A stretch of DNA of 64,000 bases from Aradus depressus (GCA_963662175.1 OY759223.1:14734249-14798248), one strand, 5' to 3'; positions 33,769 to 45,317 are shown, counted from the first letter of the stretch. The notes: generated by a model not told the origin, from the letters alone. Numbers and translations: made by a program.

Positions 33769-34443
33769 CTGAATAGTGTTTTCTTCCATCTTTGACTGAC
33801 CCTCAAATATTCCTACAATTAGAATCAACAGTCGCTAATCAACATCTACATTATATTTGTATGCTGTTGTACTCTGCCAACGTCATGTTCACTTGTCTTG
33901 TCTCTCACTCGGTTAAAATTCAATGCCAGGTCTCCGGGCTGTCAGGTTCATTGCATCAGCACTTCTTTATTCATCAATTTTTATTTTACTTTTCTTCTAT
34001 ATTACGAGAATATTTCTTATTTTAGTCACTTTTTCTTTTTCTCATTCTTTTATTTTTATTATTTTTTTAAAATTATTATTATTGTATTTTTTTATTTTTT
34101 ACTAAAGATACTATTTTTTATTTATTTTTGTATTTTTCTTTTTTTTGTATTTCTTCTCTCTATACTATGTTAAATAATTTTTAACAGTGATTGTACAGTC
34201 CTAGCTGACTGCTCCCCCTCCCACACTCAGACCGTCTTCTGGGAGGAGGTAGCCTATTTATCTTGTAATGTTTATCTTTTATTTTGTAATTATCAAAAGG
34301 CATTAAAAAAAAAAAAAAAAATTAGTATGAGGATTCATAAGCTCGTACGTAATTCAATCATTGAATTTTAGCCCAAACGATCGTTTGATCGAAGGGGAAG
34401 CAAATTTTCAACGGAATTTAATGTTTTCCGACCGACAGATTCC

Positions 34444-35372
34444 AATTGAGGGGGTTAGTAGCAAAGGGATGTAAGTGACAAAAATGTTATTTCGAGATAA
34501 TTACCATCAAAGTTATAGTAACATCGTAAATTCAGGTATTACCCAGATATTTTCAACTAGTAACAGCATTACTGGTACTAACAATCGTTCTGATCATTAG
34601 CCAGTAGTCAGGGTCATGGGCGTAGCCAGGGGGGGGCACGTGCCCCCCTGGACAGAGAAATAAATATATAAAAATTAAATAAACTAAAAAAATAGTTTTT
34701 ATTAAAAATGCATTGCTTGCAAGTTACCATAGGATCATCAAATTTCCCGTTCTTCTGACTCCTAAATCAGCAATCAGCTGTTGTAAGTGCAGGCCGCAGG
34801 CCATGGGCTGTAACTGTTCACTGTGTTTGTGTTCACGTGACAGTTTGTTTTGAGGTTTTGACGAAGTTTTCGTATAACAGTTCCGTTCCGTTTTGACTGT
34901 TTTCCATATTTGCATAAAATTATTAAAATTAGCATGGATATTAGGAAGTTTTTTAGTAAGTATCTTGAATTATTTTATAATTGAATTGAAGAGCCTAGAG
35001 ATTCAGACAGATAACCTAATAGTCCAAGCTCCCATGGCACAAAAAGAAGACCCCATCAAACATCTCAAATTTTAAAGGTGAAAATGCTTGGAAAACATGT
35101 AAAAAAACATTTTACCCCCGCCAGACTAGAAAAAATGTATTAATTGATATGTTAAATGAATTTTTGAAATTAGTTAAAAAAAATGAATTTACTTTTTAAC
35201 CCCCCCCCCCCCTCCCCCCCGTAACCTAACTTTGCCCCCCCCCCCCCCCCCCCCCGCTCAAAATACTGGCTACGCCCCTGGTCAGGGTAGGTGTCAAGGA
35301 AGATGTTAACACACATATCTCAATTTCAGCCGATTTGTCACTTACATCCCTTTGCTTCTAACCCCCTCAATT
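34444..35372. mobile_element. MITE with 39-bp inverted repeats, interrupted by hAT
   Basis: AATTGAGGGGGTTAG.AGCAAA-GGGATGTAAGTGACAAA at the left and its reverse complement at the right (35334-35372). Without the hAT insertion it would be about 255 bp. Confidence 0.8.
34615..35280 (+). mobile_element. hAT-type non-autonomous element, complete (666 bp)
   Basis: The ends CATGGGCGTAGCCAG and CTGGCTACGCCCCTG are inverted repeats with one mismatch. The exact 8-bp duplication GTCAGGGT flanks it (34607-34614, 35281-35288), diagnostic of hAT. It contains long C-runs near the 3' end. No transposase. Confidence 0.92.
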
Positions 35373-35929
35373 ATAAAAAAAATAATCCAGAACCCTCTAA
35401 GGACGACAGCTATTAATTTTCAACCAAAATGACCAAGGTAGGGAGAGATTAGGGGGAGGCTTAACACAAAAACTCCAATAACTGCCGATAGAATCAATGT
35501 ATCAACATACAATTTTATATGTGTAACTAAAACCCCATAAGGGCAACACCTATTAATTTTTAGCAAACATTTAGTATGAGGATTTAGGAGTTCTTATGTA
35601 AGTCAACTATTGAATATTTGCGCAAACGGTCGACTAGTTTTGCAGGGGGCGCAACAATTTAATTGATTAATTCGTGCTGGGAAATTACACTGCCGATGAT
35701 TCACCGACAACTCTTTTACTTGTGTGTAAAAAACTACTTCACACTACATCAAGAATCTTATCATTAAAAGGATGTTGTTACAGTAGTAACAGGTCTGAAT
35801 TCATAACTCATTCCTTGTTAGCGATGCCAAGTGGGAGAGAACAGAGGACGGAAAAACCTTGAGAAGTGGCGCGCGGGAAATACGTGCCTATATTTCAGGT
35901 TAATGTTGAGAGGTACATTTGGAAAAATA

Positions 35930-36159
35930 AGATGTCAGTGGATCACCGGCCATGTACCTCCCCAGGAAGAATTAACTAGATATTAGCTCACCCACTAACA
36001 CCGATAGTAGTGTACGAGTATAAAGGCCGGTTCTATCAAAAGGGGAGGGGGTATTAAAAGAAAATTTGCAATAATCGATATTTGATACAATCTATATTTT
36101 GTACACTCGATATTACCTAAAAACATAATATGTGTTATTATAACCTGATACGGATAATA
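35930..36159. other. family-A scrap and unrecognised sequence
   Basis: 35930-35990 is a reverse family-A end (GGATCACCGGCCATGTACCT). The remainder is not assigned. Confidence 0.45.
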
Positions 36160-37094
36160 GGGTGGTCCAAAAATGACAATTTAAAAAAAAAAAAACGTGC
36201 ACCCCCTAGTTCGGAAGAACTTGACGAAAGAAAAATTTTGGCGCCAAAAAAAAAAACGAAAAATACTTTAAATAACCCGTGCCCCACGGCATTTGAATTT
36301 TAAATGGAATTTAACATGGGTTTTTTCATATGAACTAAAGTTGAAACAATATGGCGCTTCCACGTTTCATCAAAATGGGCTAAACATTTTCCACATTATG
36401 GTTTTTGGGGTCGGAGAACAAAAGTTATTTTGACACATGACAGCTGTCAAACACGCTGTCAACAAAATGACAATAACATTTTTTCTCATTTAACAATCGG
36501 TAAATTGATTTTATTAAGTGTCTTTGAGGTCGCTGTAATTTGTAAATAAAAGATATCAAAACTGAAAATGATTGGAAGAATTTATCTGTTCTGATTATGT
36601 CCAGAAACCAAATGAAAAAATTATTGAAATGTGTTCCAGACATTGGTATTAACTCCAATTTCCCTCTCGATTACACGGATTTGTTGACAGCATTTGTGAC
36701 AGATGTGAAGAGTCAAAATTATTTTTTGACATCAAATTCGTAATCAGCGACCTCCAAAACACTTAATAAAATGAATTTACCGATTGTTAAATGAGAAAAA
36801 ATGTTATTGTCATTTTGTTGACAGCTATTTTGACAGTTGTCATGTTTCAAAATAACTTTTTGACGTCAAATTCGTGTTCTCCGACCCCAAAAACCATAAT
36901 GTGAAAATTTTTTAGCCCATTTTGATGAAACGTGGAAGCGCCATATTGTTTCAACTTTAATACATATGAGAACCCATGTTAAATTCCATTTAAAATTCAA
37001 ATGCCGTGGGGCACGGGTTATTAAGAATATTTTTCGTTTTTTTTGGCGCTAAAAAATATATATATTTTTTTTAATTGTCATTTTTGGACCACCC
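36160..37094. mobile_element. long-inverted-repeat (foldback) MITE, 935 bp
   Basis: It starts GGGTGGTCCAAAAATGACAA and ends with its reverse complement, flanked by TA (36158-36159, 37095-37096). Both arms, about 380 bp, carry TGGCGC, CCCGTGCCCCACGGCATTTG, GAAACGTGGAAGCGCC (or complement) and repeated GACAGCTGTC-type blocks. TA duplication suggests Tc1/mariner-type mobilisation. Confidence 0.88.
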
Positions 37095-37235
37095 TAACGG
37101 ATAACCATACAGGAAGGTTATAATGGTGGGGGTGATTAAGAATGGGGTTTAGTAACATAACCTGAGACGAATCAAATTTCTCTCCGTATACCTCGCATTT
37201 TGTTTTTAAATCCATAAATATATATATTTAAAAAA

Positions 37236-37440
37236 ATATAAAGAAAAAAGGAATTTTTTTAAAAAATATTGTCTATTTCACTAGATATATAAAATATATG
37301 GGAGTACTTTCGGTATTGCATAGTATTTGTGAAGTCGTGGCTGAAGATGGTAGCAAAACCGAAAGTACTCCCATATATCATATATATCTTGTGAAATATA
37401 CAATCTTTTTAAAAAACATTCGTTTTTTCTTTGTAATTTT
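37236..37440. mobile_element. Penelope-like type-a terminal repeats, head-to-head pair
   Basis: The left arm is truncated just inside stem II (ends GGTATTGCA at 37320). The right arm is complete. Outer flanks (AAAAAACATTCGTTTTTTCT) also mirror each other. Confidence 0.65.
37338..37374 (+). ncRNA. hammerhead-ribozyme-like motif, type a
   Basis: CTGAAGA, stem II GGT-AGCAAA-ACC, GAAA, stem III AG/CU, C17, stem I TGG/CCA. Confidence 0.55.
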
Positions 37441-37492
37441 TATTAAGTGTTTCACAATATCTCTGCCAAAAATGTTAAGTATCATATATTTA

Positions 37493-37925
37493 AAACTGTA
37501 TAAAAAATATATACAAGAAGCAAATGTGCTAAGAGAGAGAAAATAGCAATGTTATAATGTCAAGAGGGGAGAAATCACTCAGTGGTGACACTTCCTAGAT
37601 GCTGAGTTACTCTCATTTGTGTCTAATCACTGTCACTGTTGCTGCTAAGAAGCTCTTCAGGCCATTGATGCTAAAAGCGTCGTTGGGGAAGTATGGCAGA
37701 ATGGAGGGCACGGTCTAGAGGATTATTGTGAGAATTAAGTGAGCATACTCGGTGACAAAAGGTACGTTAAGGTGACTGAAAAGTTTTGTTGGAGACGAAA
37801 TAAGGAGCATTGGCTATTGTACAAACAGTTTTGGATTGAAAGAATTGGATGTACTGGAGATTGGAAGCCTTGCAAGAACCCCAGAGTTCAAGTACGTAAG
37901 TCCACGTAGGTGTAACTTTGTATAA
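37493..37925 (-). mobile_element. Jockey-clade LINE 3' end, decayed
   Basis: 3'UTR matches the copy at 21838. The coding end is frame-shifted but reads WTYVLELWGSCKASNLQYIQ and TIANAPYFVSNKT. Confidence 0.75.
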
Positions 37926-38208
37926 AAAAAAAAAAAAGATGGATATATTCAAAAATTTAGTACACTTCCTCAACAAATTGTTGATAAATTCAATGAGGTC
38001 GTCTGGAGGAATGACTCATGACAAACATGTTGTGTAATACCTCAGAGGAAAGGACGTTTTGATTAGCTTTAAAACGAACACTTATTTGACCTCAAATTAT
38101 ATCTAATTGTAACATATTAGGTCAATTACAAGGAACAATATCAAACTTTACCGAGAAAAAAATAATTTTACATAAATATTTGCTATATTTCTATCACCAT
38201 ATTACAGA

Positions 38209-38350
38209 TCGGACATCTATATATCGATTCCACTGAAAATTAACAGGTATCGAAACATTCATTACATCGGCAATTATTGGGGTCTTCGGCCAATTCAGCT
38301 GAAAATTAATAAGTGTTGTCCTTACGGGGCTTTGAATTTAAAACATATTA
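38209..38350 (-). repeat. family-A fragment, reverse
   Basis: CATTCATTACATCGGCAATT, GGCCAATTCAGCTGAAAATT-AATAAGTGTTGTCCTTA. Confidence 0.65.
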
Positions 38351-39409
38351 GCGTTAGTTTAGTATTCAGTATTTGCAGTAAATTTCATTTTAAAAGTTAT
38401 TTAAATATTGTAAAATAATTGTCTCAATTGAAGAAAATTTAATTTTCTATTAGTTCTAAAAAGTAAACTTTTTAATGTAATGCAATTTGAACAAATGACA
38501 ACATAAACATAACTGATTGACAACGAGAGAAAATCTGTTTTTTTAGTTTTTTTTTAAAAGTGTTTTGTACTAGTTGGATCATAACCAAAAACAATAGGGT
38601 ATTGTCCGGTGATGTAATTAACATTTATGCAAATTTGATGTAAACTTGAGACCAGACATGACATATATCGTGTAACACACAAACAAACACAAAGTTTGCT
38701 GAGTCAAAAGGAAAAACCTAGCTTCGCTCGGTCAATAAAGTTGATATTCTGAAGTGTTCATCACGCAAAAATGGCTCAACATATTTTCACGAAACTTGCA
38801 GGTTGTTTCAAGGATAGTCGTACTATCAGGTTAACCAACTTCGCCTAGAGTACTTAAAGCAGGATAGTAATGTTATCTGCATGGTTAGTAACTTTAAGTT
38901 ACATGGTTTTAGAAACAAGTTGACATTTTTAATGATTTTGAAGTCAGTGGTTTGCTACTCAGCATGAATAAAAATTTCTGATGCTTCACAATCTACGTAA
39001 GACCTTTAAAACGATGTTCTACCCGCCTCCCCTCCCTCAATATATAAGTAGATACATCAAATATACATTTGATCAAACGTTGAAAATTTGATTTGCTACA
39101 TTTTTGGTTTTATATAATCAACTTGAAAAGTCAACAGTGGAAGAGGTACTTTACATTTTGCCCTCCTCCGTTAGAACCAGGCTTATAAAGACATAAAGAT
39201 GTTTTTTGTGAAATTTCATGTAAATGCGATCAACCGTTATAGAGCTGCATTAATTTTATATTTTGTCCCCCCTCCCCTCCCCCCTAAATATTTGGCACGC
39301 CACACATTATTAATTCTGGCTTATAACAATTTTACCTATGAAATTTCATCAAAATCGGTGAACTCCTTTTGACCGTGTGTGTGTGATTGGAGTAATGTGA
39401 ACCCTTTCA
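38351..39409. other. interval without recognised gene
   Basis: 39000-39400 resembles the style of families A and C (CCCCTCCC runs, AAAATCGGTGAACTCC), but no clear boundaries are visible. 38560-38900 is unrecognised. Confidence 0.4.
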
Positions 39410-39715
39410 ATCAGGAACAATTCTAGCAATGAAGTTGAAATTTGAAATAATGATGTCATATCTGCTAACTTAGATCCAATTAGACTTTTGGCCGAAATCA
39501 GTCATAAATTTAGACAACTTGACTGAGCTTAAGTATATTTTACAAGATACAGATTATATTTATGACCTAACCAAAATTTTTTTCAAATATAAGTTGTAGA
39601 GAAAACTGAAAAGGCACATTTTATATAAAATACGATTTTTCGCAGGTTTCCTAGTTTTCCTGGAGATACGAGCTGAAATCGTTCTGAAATGTCGTTTTAA
39701 AACATATTCGCCTCA
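39410..39715 (-). repeat. family-C repeat, reverse
   Basis: TTGGCCGAAATCAGTC, TATTTATGACCTAACC, CAAATATAAGTTGTAGAGAA, CACATTTTATATAAAATACG in reverse of the copy at 25050. Confidence 0.55.
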
Positions 39716-39729
39716 ACCACTAACTGGGT

Positions 39730-40187
39730 GTCTACAAGACCGTTGGACCTATCGACAGACCTATCTGGACGTATGGCGATCAGCTAAGCCCTCACACACC
39801 AAAATAATTCAAGCCATTCAAAATAAAATCCTCCGAACAATCACACAATGCCCGTACTACGTATCAAACAACATTACATCATGACCTGAACAACATACCA
39901 TTCTTACACGAAGTTAGACAACAATTATACACAAATTTGCACAAGTTCACGACACATCCGAACACACTGGTGGAAGCCATGTCGGTCCGGTCCTTGCCGG
40001 GCGGGCCTCCTCGGCGACTGAATCCTCCTGCCTTAGGAGGACCCACCCCTGAGGAGGCGGTGGTGTTGACCAGCTGTCTCATCAAGAGACTCAAGTGGTG
40101 TTTCTGTTTTTCTTGCTCATATTTCCTAGTTGTGATGTAGTTCATAGTTGGAAATTAAGTAACAAAGGTGAAAAAAAAAAAAAAAAT
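39730..40187 (+). mobile_element. Jockey-clade LINE 3' end with poly(A)
   Basis: The plus strand reads DRPIWTYGDQLSPH-like codons with frameshifts, then IIQAIQNKILRTITQCPYYV. A GC-rich 3'UTR and an A-run (40171-40187) follow. It is a different lineage from the 21838 copy. Confidence 0.65.
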
Positions 40188-40874
40188 GTTTCTTTGATGG
40201 AAACGGACTATACCACTGGATCGGGACCTGAGTACATTCACTTCAAGATACCTGAGTTCTTATGAACCTTTAGTACCTGAGTTCAATATACCTACTGTAG
40301 AAAGCCACTCGGTTTGCGAAGATACATGCCGAAAAACCCATTTTTTTAAAACGTTTACTTGATTTACACAAAAACTATTAGTCCTATCGAAAAATTGTTT
40401 CTTACAAAAAATATTAATGCACTCAAATTCGAGATATGACCAAAATACATTTCCAATGAATAGAGTAATAACATTTCTCAAATTCAAAGAAATGCATAAA
40501 TTGTAACGTATTTATTTATTTTATTTTTTTATTATTATTATTTTTATTGTTTTGTGACTCATGTCCGGGCTTTAATTATGAGGTCATATCGTAGTTAAAG
40601 CCCGGACATGACTTAGATCGTTCAAAAAACAGGTGAAATGTAATAATAGCGTTTTTGTTTTGGGACTCACGAGCAGTAGGAGATACAGACCGTAACGTTC
40701 TAACGGATGTGAACAGATCCTATCACGGAAACAATACCTCATGATTAAAAATAAATAATAATATTTAGTAAACCCTTTTAAAGAGACTGTGCGAAAGTAA
40801 ATTCATTGGGTAACTTGAATTTCATGTAAATTGTAGTTTCAAAGAGATTACAATTTTTTATCTTTTGATCTATT
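40188..40874. other. interval with a SINE-1 tail palindrome
   Basis: 40554-40614 joins two SINE-1 tails in opposite orientation (CTCATGTCCGGGCTTTAATT / TAGTTAAAGCCCGGACATGA). The rest is unrecognised. Confidence 0.5.
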
Positions 40875-41525
40875 TATTTATTTCCCAGCTATTTATTAGG
40901 TTTCTGGTTTTCTATGAACACGATAAGTCCCGATAGAATGAATGTATCGAGACGGAATTTTTTATATGTATCTAGAACTCTCTAAGGATGGTACCTATTG
41001 ATTTTCAGTCAAATCGGCCGAAGGGAAAGGGGGAAATAAGGGGGTGGCTTAACATAAAAACTATAATAAGTGCCAGTGTAATGGAAGTAATGTATCTATA
41101 TCTATATAGTACGACATCAATGAACTTTCAGCAGAATCTCCCGAAGGGGGTTGAAGACAATGGGGGAATAAAAGTATAGGGATAGTTAAGTAATCAGTCG
41201 AAAATTCGATGCAGTGATTTAGAACGAATTTAATTTTTTTACAACCTCCTGACTCCAAAAATGAAAAAAAAAAAATTCTGTCTGTGGGTGTCTGTGAATA
41301 CGATAACTCCCGATAGAATGTATGTATCGACACGAAATTTCATATATAAATTCAAAACAACGTAAGGACAACACTTAACAATTTTCAGCTGAATTGACCA
41401 AAGGGAAGAGAAGGATGAGAGGGGCTCAACACAAAAAACCCAATAACTGCCAATGTAATTAATATATCGACATGAAATTTTATATATAAATTCAAAACCT
41501 CATAAGAAATGCACCTATTATTTTA
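40875..41525 (+). repeat. family-A, two tandem copies
   Basis: 40875-41170 starts TTTCCCAGCTATTTATTAGG. 41171-41525 restarts at GTTAAGTAATCAGTCGAAAA with the CTCCTGACTCC-poly-A-CTGTCTGTG spacer and one internal unit. Confidence 0.7.
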
Positions 41526-41664
41526 CGGAAGAGGGACCAAAGGAATTCCGTCTCAATGGTCTCTGCATGCTAAGCGTGCACAGAAAATTGCTGGAAAACG
41601 GTCGAGAACACTTCAAAGAGGAAGTTTTTTCACGATTTTCGGAGGATAAACGAAAACGCTTTAC

Positions 41665-42102
41665 CTAAATATACATGTACAAAACATGTCATATTAAATT
41701 TATTTAAATATACATGAATTCGATCATTTCATTTCCTCGCTCAAAATCTTCATTTATGTTATACTTTATACTCTTAAAGCTGATTTTATATGCGCAGTAA
41801 AAATGCAAAGCGCAGTAGCAGCAAATGCACGCTATTGGATGTGATTCATTTAATCCTAAAAGCACAGAAACCACTTTGCTTTGCATTTTTTGCTGCTCAT
41901 GTAAAGTCAACTTAAGTATTACAGTCAGTGGTTACCTCAGGGGGAGCTTCTAGAGGTCCGAGTCTCCCAAATTAATAACAAAAAGTCTGCAACCCTAACC
42001 ATAGAAACTGCGGGCTGTGCCCCCGGGAGTCTATACCCCCCCTCCCACCCCCCTGTGGCCTAACTTTGCCCCCTCCTGCTCAAAATCCTGGCTACGCCCC
42101 TG
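41665..42102 (+). mobile_element. hAT-type element, 5'-truncated
   Basis: Same interior as 10293-10730 in reverse, ending in GGCTACGCCCCTG (42090-42102). Confidence 0.75.
41778..41911. mobile_element. TTAA-flanked MITE nested in hAT
   Basis: 134 bp, TTAA at 41774-41777 and 41912-41915, same position in the host element as the copy at 10379. Confidence 0.6.
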
Positions 42103-42119
42103 GGTGCTCGACTCAAATA

Positions 42120-42268
42120 TTCAAATACTGAATGTATCGATTTTTTTTATTTTTTTTCATGTTTGAAATCAAGAGAAAGGAAAACCTGAAATTCCTGTGA
42201 AAACACAACATCGAGTTTCTCGACTCATTACATAACTTCCCCAATACTTTGTACATCTGGGGGAATTA
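42120..42268 (-). repeat. family-A 5' end, reverse
   Basis: AATGTATCGA, a T-rich spacer, TTACATAACTTCCCCAATAC-CATCTGGGGG. Confidence 0.65.
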
Positions 42269-42442
42269 TGATATCTGTAACAAGACTGGGTTTAGGATAG
42301 CAAAGGTCGGATGCAATTTTATGAAACGAATCAGTTTACCAAAGAGAGGTCGGTCATTCATAGTCCGGAAATGCATACAATACAATACAATATCAATCGA
42401 AACTAACTCGAACTGTCAATAGTAACGTTTATAAATCTAGTA

Positions 42443-43050
42443 CAGTAGAACCTCAAGTCGAACTTCAAAGGAGACGCCAAAAAATTCGAGTTATAGAGTT
42501 TTCGACTTATGGAGGATTTTGACTCGACTTGTAGAGGTTAAGATTCATTCTAACTAATTTTGAATCAGAGAGGTGAAATAAATAAATATTCAAGTTACCA
42601 AGGTAACAAACATAATATTATTTATATTTATAGGTATTAAAAAAAGTCAGTAATTTTTTTTTGCTTTAGAAAATTTGTATTTTTATTTATTGTATACTCC
42701 TAAATTGTTTTCTAAGAAACAATGGTGTACATTGTCGGCAAATTCTTAAAGTCGGTAACTTATTTTTCTTCGAGCTATAGAGGTAATAAGTTTCAAATAA
42801 TCGAGTTGTAAAGGTTGTAAAATAAAACACTGCTATGTTCGAGATACAGAGGTCCAATTTATTTTTTCGAGTTATAGAGGGAAAATATGTACCAAAATGG
42901 CTTGTAGGGATTCACTGATTATTTCGACTAATAGAGGGTTGAGATTTCGAGTAATGGAGGTTTTGGGGCTTGAAGGGAAAGGAACAAAACTTTTTTTCGA
43001 GTTTTGGAGGTTTTCGACTTATCGAGGTTCGACTTAAAGAGGTTCTACTG
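42443..43050 (-). mobile_element. pogo/Tigger-like MITE, complete (608 bp)
   Basis: TA-flanked (42441-42442, 43051-43052), inverted relative to the copy at 28969, and alignable to it over the whole length. Confidence 0.88.
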
Positions 43051-43053
43051 TAT

Positions 43054-43286
43054 TATGACTGACGCCAGGGCTTTACCTACGAGGTCATATCGCCTACTAC
43101 CAGAGCGCTCTTTAATCGAGTCACTCTCGTGGACAAAAGAGTCCGACACTACTGTGGATGTCCTTAATTTTGCCTACCTGAGTGTATTCACCTATGATAA
43201 GGATATTTAACGAGTACCTGACCTAGGTAAAAACATTAGGGCCTCGGCCGGGTTTCGAACCCGCGAACTTAGCTCAATAGACTAGC
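43054..43286 (-). mobile_element. SINE-1 copy
   Basis: From the tail CGCCAGGGCTTTACCTACGA to the B-box region (GGGTTTCGAACCCGCGAA) and a short remnant of the head. The CGTCCTTCGGATGG core is missing. Confidence 0.8.
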
Positions 43287-43567
43287 TCTACTTCTCGTAG
43301 TACTAGTGCTATCTCGTAGTACTAGTGCTATCTCGTAGCACTAGTGCTAATATTTTCAGAATTCAAAAGAAACCACAAAGAATAATAAATAATATTAATA
43401 AAAAAATAAGATACAGTTATTTAATGAAGTTAAAATCTTGTCATTACCTGCGCTGTTTATATTTGAAACACGGGGATGGATTAACGTGTTGTGACTTAAC
43501 CAAGGTAAAAATAACTAAAACGTATGTTTTTTAAAAAATATTGTCTATTTCATAAATAATATATAAT

Positions 43568-43606
43568 ATGGGAGTACTTTCGGTATTGCTACCATCTTCA
43601 GCCACG
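43568..43606 (-). ncRNA. hammerhead-ribozyme-like motif, type a
   Basis: CTGAAGA, GGTA-GCAA-TACC, GAAA, AG/CU stem III, C17: the best-kept type-a core. Confidence 0.62.
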
Positions 43607-43708
43607 CCTTAACAAATACTAAATTGAAGTTCAACTAGGTAGTTTACATAAATAAAACAAACTTATTTTTGAAATATTGTCTATTCCACTAAAGATATAT
43701 ATTCATAT

Positions 43709-43747
43709 ATAACTACCGGTTTCGGCTTTATACCATCGTCAGGTCTA
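43709..43747 (-). ncRNA. hammerhead-ribozyme-like motif, type b
   Basis: CTGACGA, short stem II (GGT/GCC), GAAA, stem III AC-CG-GU, A17, stem I GAC/GTT. It is linked to a proven Penelope coding remnant. Confidence 0.58.
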
Positions 43748-44062
43748 GTTATGAACTAAGTCAGTTTGCAGAGAGCGACCCTTCAAATACATCTCAGGTC
43801 AAAGGGTGCTATTAGAACTTGGGAGTCCCCCGGCTGTACCGTTAGCTAACTCATGAAATATTTCTTAACAAAACCTAGTTCTAAATTTACATAAAACAAT
43901 GTCACTAGACTAATACATGGAAAAATAACAAATAAATAAGTACAAATACAAGTAAATAATAAAAAATAGAAATAAAATTAATAATAATGTTAAGATTTAG
44001 ATAACTTGAAACCAAATATTAATAACAGATAATACAAACATATATGTGGAAACAGAACTGGT

Positions 44063-44357
44063 TTAGGGTGTTAACAAAGGGGAATAGTTGAAATAAATTT
44101 GGTCATTCATACAAATGTTCCTTTTGTTAGCTTTATTTATTTCTAATTGTTCTAAGCTATTAAGTAGCCTGCTTTTTGGGCAATAATGGAGATATTTGAT
44201 GCCTGTAGATGGGTCGAAAGTGTGGCTATTGTCAATTATGTGGGTCGCGAATGTAGAACGGTTTCCTCGGTTCTTTATTTCGGCCGTGTGTTCTTTAATT
44301 CTTTCCCTAAAACGACGTCCTGTCTGTCCAATGTATAATTGACTGGTAGGTAGTTAG
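44063..44357 (-). pseudogene. Penelope GIY-YIG endonuclease, C-terminal part
   Basis: About 97 codons, open to the stop at 44063. It reads SQLYIGQTGRRFRERIKEHT, then EIKNRGNRSTFATHIIDNSH and YCPKSRLLNSLEQLEINKA. These are the YIG strand, the R...R..EH catalytic helix, the conserved T..A.H.I..H, and the ..LN..E.lEI segment. The GIY strand and the whole reverse transcriptase are lost by 5' truncation. In full elements this domain nicks target DNA for priming. Confidence 0.88.
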
Positions 44358-44449
44358 ACTAGGTAGTTTACAATCCAAACGGTAGGTAGGTATCCTTTTT
44401 CAGCCCCTACGGGGTTTTCCTATCCTTTCTGTACAGTTAATATTTGAAA

Positions 44450-44973
44450 CTAGCAGTAATACCCGGCGTTGCCCGGGGAACTTTGACTTTTCTCCCAATA
44501 TCTCATATAAGGCTATTCAGTTCCTCGACAGTACATTCATGATGTTATAATTTTCAATTATTCATACGGAATAAGGCTTATAGTCCTTCAACTGTAGTAA
44601 CGCTAGCTTTGGAGCTAAAACTAATTTATTCAAAAAGATTTCTCATTAATCGTTGCAATGGTTTTCGAGTTACAAAGATTGCGTGAGTGGATGCTGGGAT
44701 GGACCAGGGGTTGATTAAAAAATAGACCTTAACCTTCCGGTAGATAAAACTTATCTATTCAAAAATATTTCTCATTAATCATTGCAGTGGTTTTTGAGTT
44801 ACAAAGATTGCGTGGGTGGATGCTGGGATGGACCAGATATTGAGGTACTAATACGCCTATAATCTTCCACAGACGATGACGAACAAATTAAAAAAAAAAT
44901 TAATCAAATCCATCAAGCCGTTCGTGAGTTATAGCGGTACAACGCACAGACATTTTCAGCTTTATATATATGA
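44450..44973 (-). mobile_element. non-autonomous Helitron, copy 3
   Basis: 524 bp with intact TC start, 3' hairpin (CCCGG GCAACG CCGGG) and CTAG end, between A and T. Confidence 0.88.
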
Positions 44974-45317
44974 TATGTAAAAACATAAAAAATGACATTC
45001 GTCCCAAATTGGGATCTTAAAAATAAAAAATTTGAAATAGTATGTGTTGATTAAATGCATATATGAAGTGAATTAAAGATAACAATTGTTAATATATGAA
45101 TAAAAATAAAATAAAATAAAATAAAAAATTTTATAAAATAAAATATACAGTTTTTTGATAGAGTAAGTACATATACACAGAGACTGGAGGATTATATTAT
45201 TGGCGATAAAAGGGGTGAGTATTTGAGATTGGTCTGGTTTAAATATCATTAACCAAGGTATTTTAATGCCAATAAAAATTTTTAAAATCAATAAGATAGA
45301 AAAAGGAAAAAAAAATC

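Larger units (their letters stand above)
33291..34320 (+). mobile_element. poly(A)-ended insertion carrying an inverted repeat
   Basis: 33291-33453 and 33661-33820 are inverted copies of about 160 bp with few differences; each contains a type-e ribozyme-like motif. Downstream is a T-rich stretch, a GC-rich segment, GTAATTATCAAAAGGCATT and an A-run of about 18. The tail is LINE-like, but no RT is seen. Confidence 0.55.
32560..35718 (+). repeat. family-A copies forming a nest for younger insertions
   Basis: Family-A pieces (+) lie at 32560-32850, 33113-33290, 34321-34425 and 35391-35718. The join 33290/34321 reads through the motif ATATCGAGATTAAATTTAG / TTAGTATGAGG, so 33291-34320 is an insertion. 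A MITE and a hAT element occupy most of 34444-35372. 32860-33110 is unrecognised. Confidence 0.7.
43649..44357 (-). mobile_element. Penelope-like element (type b), 5'-truncated, 15-bp duplication
   Basis: ACTAGGTAGTTTACA is repeated at 43634-43648 and 44358-44372. The minus strand first gives the C-terminal endonuclease, then a 3'UTR of about 300 nt, the ribozyme-like motif and GAAATAGACAATATTTCAAA near the 3' end. Confidence 0.85.
43550..45180 (-). mobile_element. Penelope-like type-a element remnant hosting two insertions
   Basis: Host pieces 43550-43633, 44373-44449 and 44974-45180 match the uninterrupted 31340-31660. Into them were inserted a second Penelope-like element (43649-44357) and a Helitron (44450-44973). 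Confidence 0.65.

Noticed and set aside
33898..34173. Phe-rich membrane protein
   Set aside because: Low-complexity T-rich DNA inside a poly(A)-ended insertion.
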